From [Leptolyngbya] sp. PCC 7376 (GTDB taxonomy: Bacteria > Cyanobacteriota > Cyanobacteriia > Cyanobacteriales > MRBY01): 64,000 nucleotides of DNA. Made by a program: the position numbers and the translations under genes. The stretch covers positions 1,968,036-2,032,035 of the forward strand of contig NC_019683.1 of the NCBI RefSeq assembly GCF_000316605.1. The letters run 5' to 3'. Below, piece by piece: positions 37,681 to 46,543 of the stretch; within the stretch, counting starts at the first letter, position 1, and every line of letters starts with the position of its first letter. Below the pieces are notes generated by a model. That model did no database searches and was not told where the DNA came from. It saw only the letters and a list, made by a program, of their open reading frames with translations.

Positions 37681-38229
37681 ATGACTCTGGCAACTTACAA
37701 ATGGACTGTGGAGAATTACCATCAGGCGATTGATGCAGGTCTATTTGCAGATGAAGCAGTTGAGCTATTACGAGGAAATTTAGTTGTTATGTCGCCAGAG
37801 CGAGAGTCTCACGCTTATTACAATAGCGAGATCAGCGACTACCTAAGAGCATTACTGGGCGATCGCGCGAAAGTTCGGGATGCGCACCCAATTACCTTGC
37901 CGAACAATTCTGAGCCAGAACCCGACGTGGCGATCGTGCAGCCTTTGGGGCGAGAGTATTTGCAGCATCATCCCTATCCTGAAAATATTTTTTGGCTGAT
38001 TGAATGCTCCCAAGCCACTCTCACCAAAGATTTAACTGAAAAGAAAGCGATCTATGCAGAAGCGGGTATTCAAGAGTATTGGGTCATTGATTTACAAAAT
38101 CACCAATTAATTGTGTTTAAAGATCTGAAAAATGCTTCATATATTACTAAGCAAACTTTCACCATAGGAATAATTTCCCCCATTAGTTTTCCCGATCTAG
38201 AGATTTCTGTCATGAAGCTTCTGGATTAG
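37681..38229 (+). CDS. Uma2 family (DUF820) restriction-endonuclease-fold protein
   Basis: 182 residues. The family core is present: YHQAIDAGLFADEAVELLRG at the start, SEPEPDVAIVQP (catalytic Asp), FWLIECSQATLTKDLTEKKA (acidic residue and Lys of the PD-(D/E)xK-like site) and YAEAGIQEYWVIDL. The Cys-Ser replacement (IECS for the more usual IEVS/IEIS) is within family variation. Uma2 proteins are greatly expanded in cyanobacteria; their biological role is not settled. ATG 37681 has AGAGAG upstream. Confidence 0.9.
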   Translation: MTLATYKWTVENYHQAIDAGLFADEAVELLRGNLVVMSPERESHAYYNSEISDYLRALLGDRAKVRDAHPITLPNNSEPEPDVAIVQPLGREYLQHHPYPENIFWLIECSQATLTKDLTEKKAIYAEAGIQEYWVIDLQNHQLIVFKDLKNASYITKQTFTIGIISPISFPDLEISVMKLLD

Positions 38230-38294
38230 GGACAAACATCAATGCATCATTACTTTTAAGTTTTCTTATACTTGATTTTCATATTTTGAGATAA

Positions 38295-39704
38295 ATGCAC
38301 TTACAAGAAGAAGATCTTATTGGCAAAACCGACAAGATTGAGATATTCAATAATATTGGTCATTGGTATGAAGAAGAAAATACTTCGGATGCTCATATCA
38401 TTAATCTAGAAGGTCGTTTGACCGTACAACTTGAAGTAAGTCCAACTCCTAGAATTTATTGGGAATTTGAGAAAGCACGAGGTACGGATAATTTAAGTCC
38501 TCGCCCATCTTCCAATATTCAATTAACTTCTTGGGATGGTGCAGAGTCTCAGCTTATTATCAAGAATCCTCGTCCTAACTCTTGGATTAGTGGCCGCCAA
38601 GTAGTTTCTGGATATGCCAAGTCAGTTGAATATGGAGATCCAGATCACCAAGCTCATTATTTTAAATTTTACCTGCCTAACACTGATTTCATAAGAGTAG
38701 CTCTTAAACAAGGACTAAATATTATTAGAAATCAAATGCCCAATAGCGAATTCTGGGCCCAAATAAGAGATGGTTGGAATCTCAGCCTAAATACCACTCA
38801 AGATGCCATAGATTGGCTTGACCCACAGTCTCAGAATAGAGGCTCAATGATCACTTTAAGTATCGGTTTATTTCAAGATGCTCAGAGAAACCGACAGATC
38901 ACTACTCAATCCATATCTGAGCTACAGACTCTTTCTTTACGAGAAGCGAAAAAAATTGTAGATAAATTATGCCTGCTACTATCCTATGCTAACGGTGGTT
39001 CTGTCGCCCCAATTTATAGTTCTGCTGTTCAATTCTTTGCAGATGAAGGTGACGTCAACTTACAAACAGTAGCAAGTATTTGTGAAGTATATCCAGTCAT
39101 AAAACCACAGGAAGAAATAGGGATTAGTTTCCTAGCAGATTATGGCATCAAAGATGTACTTACTCTTATTGAGAATTTCACTAGATTTGAAACTATGCAT
39201 CAAACTTCTCATTGGCAGAAAAAATGGGGGCTTATCTTGGAGTGGTATTTTCAAGCCATACCTAAAGCTGGTGGCAGACAAAAGAATAAACACCCCTCTA
39301 TTCTTGCCAATGTCTTGGGTACATTACTGGAAAATGTATGTCAACTGATTCTTGTCAAGGATCAACTTATTAGTAATGGGAAATACCAAGACTTAGGAGC
39401 GGTAAAACGAATCCGTGAGTTACAAAAAGAAATGGGTATTATCCCCTCTCAAGACATAGAGCTATTTAATAAGATAAGGACAAACTCTACTCACGCAAAG
39501 CAAAAGACGATTGAACGTGATGGCATTAAACTCAGCGGCTTACAGGAGTATGAAGTAATACAGCAAGCAATCCAATGGGTAGAAGAGATGATTTTATGGC
39601 GACTAGGTTATTCTGGAGCTCACCGTAGCCGCTCTTTACGGGAGGAAACAACCATAACTCCTCGATATAGCTTTGAGAAGCGTAAAGCAAAATGGGATGA
39701 GTAA
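38295..39704 (+). CDS. HEPN-motif protein, ApeA-like (putative abortive-infection type)
   Basis: 469 residues. The N-terminal about 190 residues look beta-rich (INLEGRLTVQLEVSPTPRIY ... ESQLIIKNPRPNSWISGRQV), the C-terminal about 250 residues helical. Near the C-terminus FNKIRTNSTHAK gives Arg395-x4-His400, the Rx4-6H signature of HEPN ribonucleases, at the expected place in the last helix bundle. A beta N-terminal domain with a C-terminal HEPN domain at about 470 residues is the layout of ApeA-type defence proteins. No partner gene is adjacent. The assignment is by architecture and motif only. Confidence 0.55.
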   Translation: MHLQEEDLIGKTDKIEIFNNIGHWYEEENTSDAHIINLEGRLTVQLEVSPTPRIYWEFEKARGTDNLSPRPSSNIQLTSWDGAESQLIIKNPRPNSWISGRQVVSGYAKSVEYGDPDHQAHYFKFYLPNTDFIRVALKQGLNIIRNQMPNSEFWAQIRDGWNLSLNTTQDAIDWLDPQSQNRGSMITLSIGLFQDAQRNRQITTQSISELQTLSLREAKKIVDKLCLLLSYANGGSVAPIYSSAVQFFADEGDVNLQTVASICEVYPVIKPQEEIGISFLADYGIKDVLTLIENFTRFETMHQTSHWQKKWGLILEWYFQAIPKAGGRQKNKHPSILANVLGTLLENVCQLILVKDQLISNGKYQDLGAVKRIRELQKEMGIIPSQDIELFNKIRTNSTHAKQKTIERDGIKLSGLQEYEVIQQAIQWVEEMILWRLGYSGAHRSRSLREETTITPRYSFEKRKAKWDE

Positions 39705-39795
39705 TCTGATCGCCCTTCACGCATCCCGATAAATTCTACGGAATGTCACAATAGATGCAGTAAAGTTTGTAAAGCGAAAATTTTTCTGTAAACCC

Positions 39796-42429
39796 ATGTC
39801 TAGTGTGCCTCCTGTCTTGAGCGGAAGTGAAATCCGGTCGAAATTTCTAAACTTCTTCAATGAGCGGCAACACCCTATTCTTCCCAGTGCCTCCCTTGTG
39901 CCGGAAGATCCGACGGTGCTGTTAACCATTGCCGGAATGTTACCTTTTAAGCCGATTTTCCTTGGACAGCAGGAAGCACCTGCCCCCCGCGCCACGACTT
40001 CCCAGAAATGTATCCGCACCAATGACATCGAGAATGTCGGTCGGACAGCTCGCCACCATACGTTCTTCGAGATGCTCGGGAATTTTAGTTTTGGGGATTA
40101 TTTCAAAAAGCAGGCGATCGCCTGGGCATGGGAACTCTCGACAAAAGTTTATAAACTAGACCCGAAAAATATTGTGGTCAGTGTCTTCCGGGAAGATAAC
40201 GAAGCTTATGCAATTTGGCGTGACCAAGAAGGAGTCCCCGAGTCTCGCATTATTCGAATGGGCGAAGAAGATAATTTTTGGAAATCTGGCCCCACTGGCC
40301 CCTGTGGTCCCTGCTCGGAACTTTACTACGACTTCAAACCAGAGCTGGGAGACGAAAATATTGACCTTGAAGACGATGATCGTTTTATCGAGTATTACAA
40401 TCTCGTTTTCATGCAATACAACCGCGACGCAGAAGGCAATTTAACACCGCTCGCCAAGCAAAATATTGATACGGGTATGGGTTTGGAGCGAATGGCGCAA
40501 ATTCTTCAGCGTGTCCCCAACAATTACGAAACTGACCTTATCTTCCCCATCATCGAAACCGCAGCAAAGATTGCAGGCATCGATTACAAAACCTCTGACG
40601 ACAAGACTCAAGTTTCCCTGAAAGTCATTGGTGATCATGTCCGTTCTGTCGTGCAAATGATTTCGGATGGCATCACCGCTTCCAATACAGATCGCGGCTA
40701 TATTTTGCGTCGTCTAATCCGCCGGGTCGTTCGTCATGGTCGTTTAATTGGCATCGACGGTCAATTTATTAATCAAGTGTCTGAAACAGCAATTCAAATG
40801 CTTGAAGCCCCTTACCCTGAAACTCGTCAGCGGGAGACCTTTATTAAGCAAGAATTAGATCGCGAGGAAAAGAGTTTTCTCAAAACCTTGGCACGGGGTG
40901 AAAAGCTGCTGGCTGAAATTATTGCAAAGGGCGACAAACAAATTTCTGGTGTGGATGCGTTCACGTTGTTCGATACCTATGGCTTCCCTATGGAGTTAAC
41001 TCAAGAAATTGCGGAAGAGCAAGGTTTAACCGTCGATGAAGCTGGTTATAAGCAAGAGATGACCAAGCAACAGGAACGGGCAAAAGCAGCTCACAAAACT
41101 ATTGATCTAACGGTGCAGGGAAGTATTGATGCACTGGCGGAACATATTCATCCCACCGAATTTTTGGGGTATACCGACCTGAAATCTCAAGTAAAAATTG
41201 AGGCGCTTCTCGTTGCTGGAGAGCGTGTAGACACGGCAGAAGTTGGAGCAGAAGTACAGCTCATTTGTAATCAAACGCCTTTCTATGCAGAGTCCGGTGG
41301 TCAAATTGGCGATCGCGGGTATTTTTCGGGCGATAATCTCGTCGTTCGCATCAATGATGTGCAGAAAGAGTCTGGTTTCTTTGTTCACTACGGCAAAATT
41401 GAGCGCGGCACTTTAAACACCGGCGAGACTGTCACCGCAACAATCGATCGTGCTTGTCGTCGCCGTGCTCAGGCAAACCACACCGCGACACATCTATTAC
41501 AAGCAGCCCTCAAAAATATTGTCGATGACTCTATTTCCCAAGCAGGTTCACTCGTAGATTTTGATCGTTTGCGCTTTGATTTCAACTGTCCTCGTGCCAT
41601 CACCGCCGAAGAGCTAGAACAAATCGAGGACCAAATTAATACTTGGATTTCCGAAGCCCACGACACTCAAGTGGAAACCATGGCGATCGCCGACGCGAAG
41701 GCAAAGGGTGCAGTGGCAATGTTCGGCGAGAAATATGGCGCGGAAGTGCGTGTGGTCGATGTTCCAGGTGTTTCGATGGAACTCTGTGGCGGCACCCACG
41801 TGAATAATACGGCGGAAATTGGCCTCTTTAAAATTGTTTCTGAAACAGGTATTTCTTCAGGTATTCGTCGGATTGAGGCGATCGCCGGAGCATCGGTACT
41901 CGACTATCTCAAGGTGCGTGATCGAGTCGTCAAAACCCTCAGCGATAAATTTAAAGTCCAACCTGAAGAAATAACCGAGCGCGTTGACAATATTCAGGCT
42001 GAACTTCGCAATACCCAAAAGGAACTCGAAAAAGCAAAAGGTGAACTGGCGATCGCCAAATCCGAAGCCCTTGTGAGTCAAGCTGAAGCAGTGGGTGACT
42101 TTAAAGTGTTGGTGGAGAACATGGGCAACCTCGATGCCAAAGCCCTCCAAACCGCAGCAGAACGTCTCCAACAAAAGTTAGGAGAAGCAGCCGTCGTTCT
42201 TGCTTCGACACCTAGCGAAGGAAAAGTTTCATTAGTGGCAGCCTTTAGCGAAAGCATTTTCAAAGGCAAAAAGTTGCCCGCAGGTAAATTTATTGGCGGC
42301 ATTGCCAAACTCTGCGGCGGTGGCGGTGGTGGTCGCCCGAACCTTGCCCAAGCAGGCGGACGAGATGCCAGCAAATTACCAGAAGCGCTCGAAACAGCCA
42401 AACAACAACTTCTCGAAACACTCAGTTAA
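39796..42429 (+). CDS. alaS: alanyl-tRNA synthetase
   Basis: 877 residues, full length. The class II catalytic core starts at LSGSEIRSKFLNFF and includes FLGQQEAPAPRATTSQKCIR and GPTGPCGPCSELYYD; the editing domain carries zinc ligands HTATH (His562, His566) and CGGTH (Cys664, His668); a coiled-coil linker (QAELRNTQKELEKAKGELAI) leads to the C-Ala domain ending GGGGGGRPNLAQAGG. It charges tRNA-Ala and edits Ser/Gly. A terminator follows at 42453-42478. Confidence 0.98.
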   Translation: MSSVPPVLSGSEIRSKFLNFFNERQHPILPSASLVPEDPTVLLTIAGMLPFKPIFLGQQEAPAPRATTSQKCIRTNDIENVGRTARHHTFFEMLGNFSFGDYFKKQAIAWAWELSTKVYKLDPKNIVVSVFREDNEAYAIWRDQEGVPESRIIRMGEEDNFWKSGPTGPCGPCSELYYDFKPELGDENIDLEDDDRFIEYYNLVFMQYNRDAEGNLTPLAKQNIDTGMGLERMAQILQRVPNNYETDLIFPIIETAAKIAGIDYKTSDDKTQVSLKVIGDHVRSVVQMISDGITASNTDRGYILRRLIRRVVRHGRLIGIDGQFINQVSETAIQMLEAPYPETRQRETFIKQELDREEKSFLKTLARGEKLLAEIIAKGDKQISGVDAFTLFDTYGFPMELTQEIAEEQGLTVDEAGYKQEMTKQQERAKAAHKTIDLTVQGSIDALAEHIHPTEFLGYTDLKSQVKIEALLVAGERVDTAEVGAEVQLICNQTPFYAESGGQIGDRGYFSGDNLVVRINDVQKESGFFVHYGKIERGTLNTGETVTATIDRACRRRAQANHTATHLLQAALKNIVDDSISQAGSLVDFDRLRFDFNCPRAITAEELEQIEDQINTWISEAHDTQVETMAIADAKAKGAVAMFGEKYGAEVRVVDVPGVSMELCGGTHVNNTAEIGLFKIVSETGISSGIRRIEAIAGASVLDYLKVRDRVVKTLSDKFKVQPEEITERVDNIQAELRNTQKELEKAKGELAIAKSEALVSQAEAVGDFKVLVENMGNLDAKALQTAAERLQQKLGEAAVVLASTPSEGKVSLVAAFSESIFKGKKLPAGKFIGGIAKLCGGGGGGRPNLAQAGGRDASKLPEALETAKQQLLETLS

Positions 42430-42452
42430 GAGAACATAAGCTAAAACAAAAG

Positions 42453-42478
42453 GGTGGGGACAATTCCTCATCTTTTTT
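42453..42478 (+). terminator. Rho-independent terminator of alaS
   Basis: Stem GGTGGGGA / TCCTCATC (two G-U pairs), loop CAAT, then TTTTTT. It begins 24 bp after the alaS stop and lies just before the start of the NYN gene. Confidence 0.7.
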
Positions 42479-42509
42479 ATTGCGAAAAAATCTGTAATAC
42501 TCTGCACCC

Positions 42510-43238
42510 ATGCCCCAAGCAGAATCCCGTATTGCCCTTCTGATTGATGCGGACAATGCCCCAGCCTCAAAGATTGATGTCATCCTTGCCGAAGTCGCAA
42601 AGTATGGTGTGGCGAATATTCGGCGTGCATATGGCAACTGGAAGAATCCGAGTCTCAAACCTTGGGAAGAATGCTTGCATGATTATGCAATTCAACCGAT
42701 TCAACAGTTTGATTACACCAAAGGAAAAAATGCAACAGATGCCGCGTTAATTATTGACGCAATGGATTTGCTCTACACCCAAGAACTAGATGCTTTTGCC
42801 CTGATTTCCAGTGACTGCGACTTTACGCCATTAGTGATGCGGATTTTAACGAATGGCCTCAAAGTTTATGGCTTTGGGGAAAAGAAAACGCCGTCGCCTT
42901 TTGTTTCAGCTTGTTCTACTTTTTTGTATCTAGAAAATCTCAATCAGCCTGATGCAGACGACGCGAATAACAAATCAATTCCTCGCAAACCAGGCAATAA
43001 ATTAAAACAGGACGCCAAATTAATGAATCTTTTGCGTGGGGCGATCGCCAACACCAAAGATGAAGATGGTTGGGCAAAACTTGGCTTAGTGGGAGGACAT
43101 ATTAAAAATCAAGCATCATTTGATTCCAGAAACTACGGTTACGCAAAACTCAGTGGTCTATTTGAAGCCATTGACTTATTTGAAGTTCGGCGCGAAAAAA
43201 ATATTATTTCAGTACGCCGAAAAGATAAAAAATCTTGA
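42510..43238 (+). CDS. NYN (LabA/DUF88) RNase-fold protein with C-terminal OST-HTH/LOTUS domain
   Basis: 242 residues. The NYN domain (5-145) shows IALLIDADNAP with the first acidic residues, YTKGKNATDAALIIDAMD, and FALISSDCDFTPLVMRI, the PIN-like metal-binding set. Residues about 168-240 (KLMNLLRGAIANTKDEDGWA ... RNYGYAKLSGLFEAIDLFEV) form an OST-HTH/LOTUS domain. Together they suggest a regulatory RNA-binding nuclease. The related cyanobacterial LabA acts in clock output, but that protein is a different subgroup and the role here is open. Confidence 0.88.
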   Translation: MPQAESRIALLIDADNAPASKIDVILAEVAKYGVANIRRAYGNWKNPSLKPWEECLHDYAIQPIQQFDYTKGKNATDAALIIDAMDLLYTQELDAFALISSDCDFTPLVMRILTNGLKVYGFGEKKTPSPFVSACSTFLYLENLNQPDADDANNKSIPRKPGNKLKQDAKLMNLLRGAIANTKDEDGWAKLGLVGGHIKNQASFDSRNYGYAKLSGLFEAIDLFEVRREKNIISVRRKDKKS

Positions 43239-43488
43239 GCAATAGCTTTCCAGTAATAGCGAGCCTCATCAATTGAGGCATTATCAATGGCTTGTGTAGC
43301 AATAGCAGATTCAGTTACTCATCGATTTCGAAGATAATCCTTATCGAATTATCATCTTCTCCCAAAGAAACTCACACGAAGATCATCTTCGTCTCAATAT
43401 TTTCTTGGAAATACAGCTTTTTTGTCTCAGAGAAAACTTATGTTGTTTTTATAAACTAAGCGCAACTCCATTCGCAAAAGACAATCCA

Positions 43489-43914
43489 ATGAGCTTTAAA
43501 TACTTCGTCAACCGTGAAAGGCTAATTTTACGGATTATCCTTGCTATCTCTCTCTTTATGTGGGGATTTCAGAAAATCACAACGCCAGCAATGGATGCTG
43601 TCTATGTCAAAGATTTCCAACAATTAATCTTCCTTGATCCTCGGCTATTTTTGATTATCGCGGGTATTTGCCAAATTATTATGGCAGTTGGGCTCATTGC
43701 CGGTGTATATACGCGTTATATCGCCGCGATTTATGTGTTTATGGGATTGATGACGTTCGTCGTGCCGGGCTTCTTCACGATTGGGAACCCCTATAAATTC
43801 ACCTATGGTCTAGTGATGGCAGGTGCTGGTTTGTCTTTAATGTTGACTGGGGCAGGTTTCCCAAGTTGGGATTCAAAGCAAATGCGTCAACAGCGTTTAC
43901 AAGAAGTCGAATAA
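43489..43914 (+). CDS. DoxX-like small membrane protein
   Basis: 141 residues from ATG 43489; the frame is open to 43405 but that part is not protein-like. Four membrane helices: LRIILAISLFMWGFQKI, FLIIAGICQIIMAVGLIAG, IAAIYVFMGLMTFVV and YGLVMAGAGLSLMLTG. This four-helix layout fits the DoxX/YkgB-like superfamily of putative quinone-linked membrane proteins. The function is unknown. Confidence 0.65.
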   Translation: MSFKYFVNRERLILRIILAISLFMWGFQKITTPAMDAVYVKDFQQLIFLDPRLFLIIAGICQIIMAVGLIAGVYTRYIAAIYVFMGLMTFVVPGFFTIGNPYKFTYGLVMAGAGLSLMLTGAGFPSWDSKQMRQQRLQEVE

Positions 43915-43944
43915 TAAATCGATTTTACAAATTCTCACCAAAAT

Positions 43945-43979
43945 AAACCCTGACTTTAATATTTAAAGTTGGGGTTTTA
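43945..43979 (+). terminator. probable Rho-independent terminator
   Basis: Stem AACCCTGACTTTA / TAAAGTTGGGGTT with an imperfect middle, loop ATAT-like, followed by TTTT, 30 bp after the DoxX stop. Confidence 0.6.
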
Positions 43980-44055
43980 GTGATTTATTCATGAACGATT
44001 CAGGCGATCGCCCCCAATTATTAAATTGGTTTCATCGGCGACATTGGCCAAGCAT

Positions 44056-44286
44056 CTAATTTCTCTGCTCAAGCTCTTCCACAGCTTTCTCAGTACGATC
44101 ATGGGGGTCATCAAATCCTTTAGATGGCAAAACACCAATAATCACAGAGTTGATAGCAGACTTTGTATTTTTACTCGCACTTTTTAGAGGCTCTGGCAGG
44201 AGAACATCTCCCAAAAGAACAAAAAAGATCAGACCAGCAATTACAAGCTTAATCGTGTTATCTGTGCTGAGAAACTTAATACGCAT
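44056..44286 (-). CDS. 76-residue single-helix membrane protein
   Basis: Start ATG 44286 has a good GAGG site (9 nt away); the longer frame to 44490 lacks one. One membrane helix (TIKLVIAGLIFFVLLGDVLL) is followed by a charged tail ending RTEKAVEELEQRN. No family recognised. It is divergent from the cyclophilin gene. Confidence 0.55.
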   Translation of the reverse strand: MRIKFLSTDNTIKLVIAGLIFFVLLGDVLLPEPLKSASKNTKSAINSVIIGVLPSKGFDDPHDRTEKAVEELEQRN

Positions 44287-44679
44287 TATTTTTACCTCAA
44301 GAGAAGACCCAGATGGTTCATGCAGATATTGAATGCCATACCTACTACCTATTTTGCATCGTATATCAGGAACTCGGCCTCTGTTATCGGTCAAAACTTG
44401 GAAGCCATTGTGAAGTATTGGTGAATATTGATTAAGGTAACTCTGTAGACACAAGCGCAAAGATCTGAATTCTATAATTGACAGCAGCAATTTTGAGCAA
44501 TTGAGAATTTGGACTTATCGACTCAACTTAACGCTAAAATTTTTTCCGGCGATCGCCACAAAATCACCATCAATAGGAATAAATACACCAATGACGAGTG
44601 TAATTTGTTGACAACCCTTCAGCGAAACGAAGAATATGACAGAAGACTGCCGCAAAACGAAACCATATTTCCAAGCACC

Positions 44680-45780
44680 ATGATCAAACTGTTCAAATAT
44701 TTCTGCGCCGTTGTGCTGGCGATCGCCATCAGCTTCAGTAGCAACCAGAACGCATGGGCATTACCGAGCCAAACCTTCACCATTGCAGCCCTTGCCCAAG
44801 GCGATGCAATCACAGACCCAGAAGCAATCCTGCGCTACGCTCTGCCTATCGAAAATAAGCAAATTCGTCGCCTGCAAGACAGCATGGAATTTATGAATAA
44901 AGATCTCCGTGCTAAACGTTGGGGACCGATTGCAAGCGCAGCGAAAAAAGCGGGTCGTGCCGCAAATATTGGCAAAGACAAAATCCTAGACGACGTAGTT
45001 GAAGATTTTCGTCCCCAAGCCGAAACATTACTCACTGAAATTTCAGAAGACGTAGAAGTCATTCGTGAAGCAATTAAAGAACAAGATCGCGAAACGATCT
45101 GGACAAAGCGCAGTGAAATCCTCACCGATGTTGGCATCATCGAAGAGAACATGATCGGTGAATATCCCACCACCATCCCCCCAGAGTTCGACAACCTGCC
45201 TCGCTTACTCGGTCGCGCCACCGTTGAAATGAAAACAACCCAAGGTGACCTAACCATTGTGCTCGATGGCTACAACGCACCAATTAACGCTGGAAACTTC
45301 GCAGATCTTGTGAAACGTGGTTTCTATGATGGTCTACCTTTTATCCGTGCAGAAGATTTATACATCCTTCAAACTGGTGATCCTGAAGGCGCGGAAGTTG
45401 GCTTTATCGATCCGAAGACCAAGGAATATCGCGCCATTCCCATGGAGATTATGCAGAAGGGTGACACCGAAGCGACCTACGAATTTACCCTCGAAGACCT
45501 TGGTATTTATCTCCCCGACATTAATCTTCCCTTTAATGCCTACGGTGCTTTAGCTTTGGCTCGTCCCACTGAAGACGTGAATGGCGGTTCCTCTCAAGTC
45601 TTCTTCTTTAAGTTTGATACAGAGCTTTCCCCTCCTGGATTTAATCTCATGGATGGTCAGTACTCTATCTTTGGCTACACCACCAAAGGCAAAGATGTTC
45701 TCGAAGCGCTAACTAAGCAAGACAAGATTATTTCTGCCAAGATTATCAAAGGTGCAGAAAACCTTGTTTCTTCTAGCTAA
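44680..45780 (+). CDS. thylakoid-lumen-type cyclophilin peptidyl-prolyl isomerase (TLP40-like)
   Basis: 366 residues from ATG 44680. A signal peptide (KLFKYFCAVVLAIAISFSS, cleavage near NAWA-LPSQ) targets it to the lumen or periplasm. A helical region (about 45-170; Psb27/PsbQ-like four-helix bundle character) precedes the cyclophilin domain (about 180-360; VEMKTTQGDLTIVLDGYNAP, NAGNFADLVKRGFYDGLPF, GSSQVFFF). This combination is that of TLP40/CYP38-type proteins, which assist photosystem II assembly. The usual catalytic Arg/Phe set of cyclophilins is only partly kept, so isomerase activity is uncertain. A strong bidirectional terminator follows. Confidence 0.88.
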   Translation: MIKLFKYFCAVVLAIAISFSSNQNAWALPSQTFTIAALAQGDAITDPEAILRYALPIENKQIRRLQDSMEFMNKDLRAKRWGPIASAAKKAGRAANIGKDKILDDVVEDFRPQAETLLTEISEDVEVIREAIKEQDRETIWTKRSEILTDVGIIEENMIGEYPTTIPPEFDNLPRLLGRATVEMKTTQGDLTIVLDGYNAPINAGNFADLVKRGFYDGLPFIRAEDLYILQTGDPEGAEVGFIDPKTKEYRAIPMEIMQKGDTEATYEFTLEDLGIYLPDINLPFNAYGALALARPTEDVNGGSSQVFFFKFDTELSPPGFNLMDGQYSIFGYTTKGKDVLEALTKQDKIISAKIIKGAENLVSSS

Positions 45781-45822
45781 ATTAGGAACTCGATAGTTTT
45801 TTAAACCATCAATCCTAAAAAC

Positions 45823-45861
45823 AAAACACCCCACCAAAATTTAGTTCGTGGGGTGTTTTTT
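45823..45861. terminator. bidirectional Rho-independent terminator
   Basis: Perfect 12-bp stem AAAACACCCCAC / GTGGGGTGTTTT with a 13-nt loop; T run on the right (plus strand) and A run on the left (minus strand). It sits between the convergent cyclophilin and DUF5684 genes and can serve both. Confidence 0.88.
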
Positions 45862-45909
45862 AGATCTAAAGCTCAAAGACTTTAGGTGAAGCGCATTTCT
45901 TAATCGGGC

Positions 45910-46260
45910 CTACATGCCGCCGTCCGTGAGGGCACCGCGATAGCGAGCATCACCAAAGCCAAGAATTGGGTAAAAGATATATGGCAAGAATAATAAACCA
46001 AAGCCATATCCCATACCTTTTCCAAACGAGTTAGCGACCCAGAATGGCAATAATACAATCATGACGATATTGACAATCGGCACAATAAATAGCACAGTCC
46101 ACCATCCAGGCTTCCCGACAATTTGCATCATGACATACAAATTATAGATAGGAACCAGACATGCCCAGCCGGGCTTACTTGCTTTGACGAAGACTTGCCA
46201 CATGCTTGCGATGACGGCAATAATCACCACGAGTTGTAACAGTGAAATCAGTTTATCCAT
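45910..46260 (-). CDS. DUF5684-like small membrane protein
   Basis: 116 residues with three or four membrane segments: LISLLQLVVIIAVIASMWQV, the conserved KPGWACLVPIYNLYVMMQIVG motif, WTVLFIVPIVNIVMIVLLPFW and GLLFLPYIFYPILGF. The KPGW...PIYN...KPGWW repeat-like motif typifies DUF5684 and some signal-peptidase-associated proteins. The function is unknown. Confidence 0.8.
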   Translation of the reverse strand: MDKLISLLQLVVIIAVIASMWQVFVKASKPGWACLVPIYNLYVMMQIVGKPGWWTVLFIVPIVNIVMIVLLPFWVANSFGKGMGYGFGLLFLPYIFYPILGFGDARYRGALTDGGM

Positions 46261-46543
46261 AGGTGTTCTCTCTTTAAAAATTCAAAAATCAGCTCGTATC
46301 GCACCATTATTCTAGGATTTTGTTATTTCTGAACACCAAAAGTTTACGTTGTGTAATAGGGCTTTTATTAGAATTTCTTCTCATACGGATCAAGGGATGG
46401 GGTTGAAGGGTGAGGCGATCGCCACCATTTTTCAAGAAATGATGATTGATTTACGTTGGGTATTGTGATGTTTTCTGCCGGTGCCAAAATTCTATTGCTA
46501 GCATAGGGAAAGTAAAGTCCTAGCGCATTTTTGAGCATTTACA

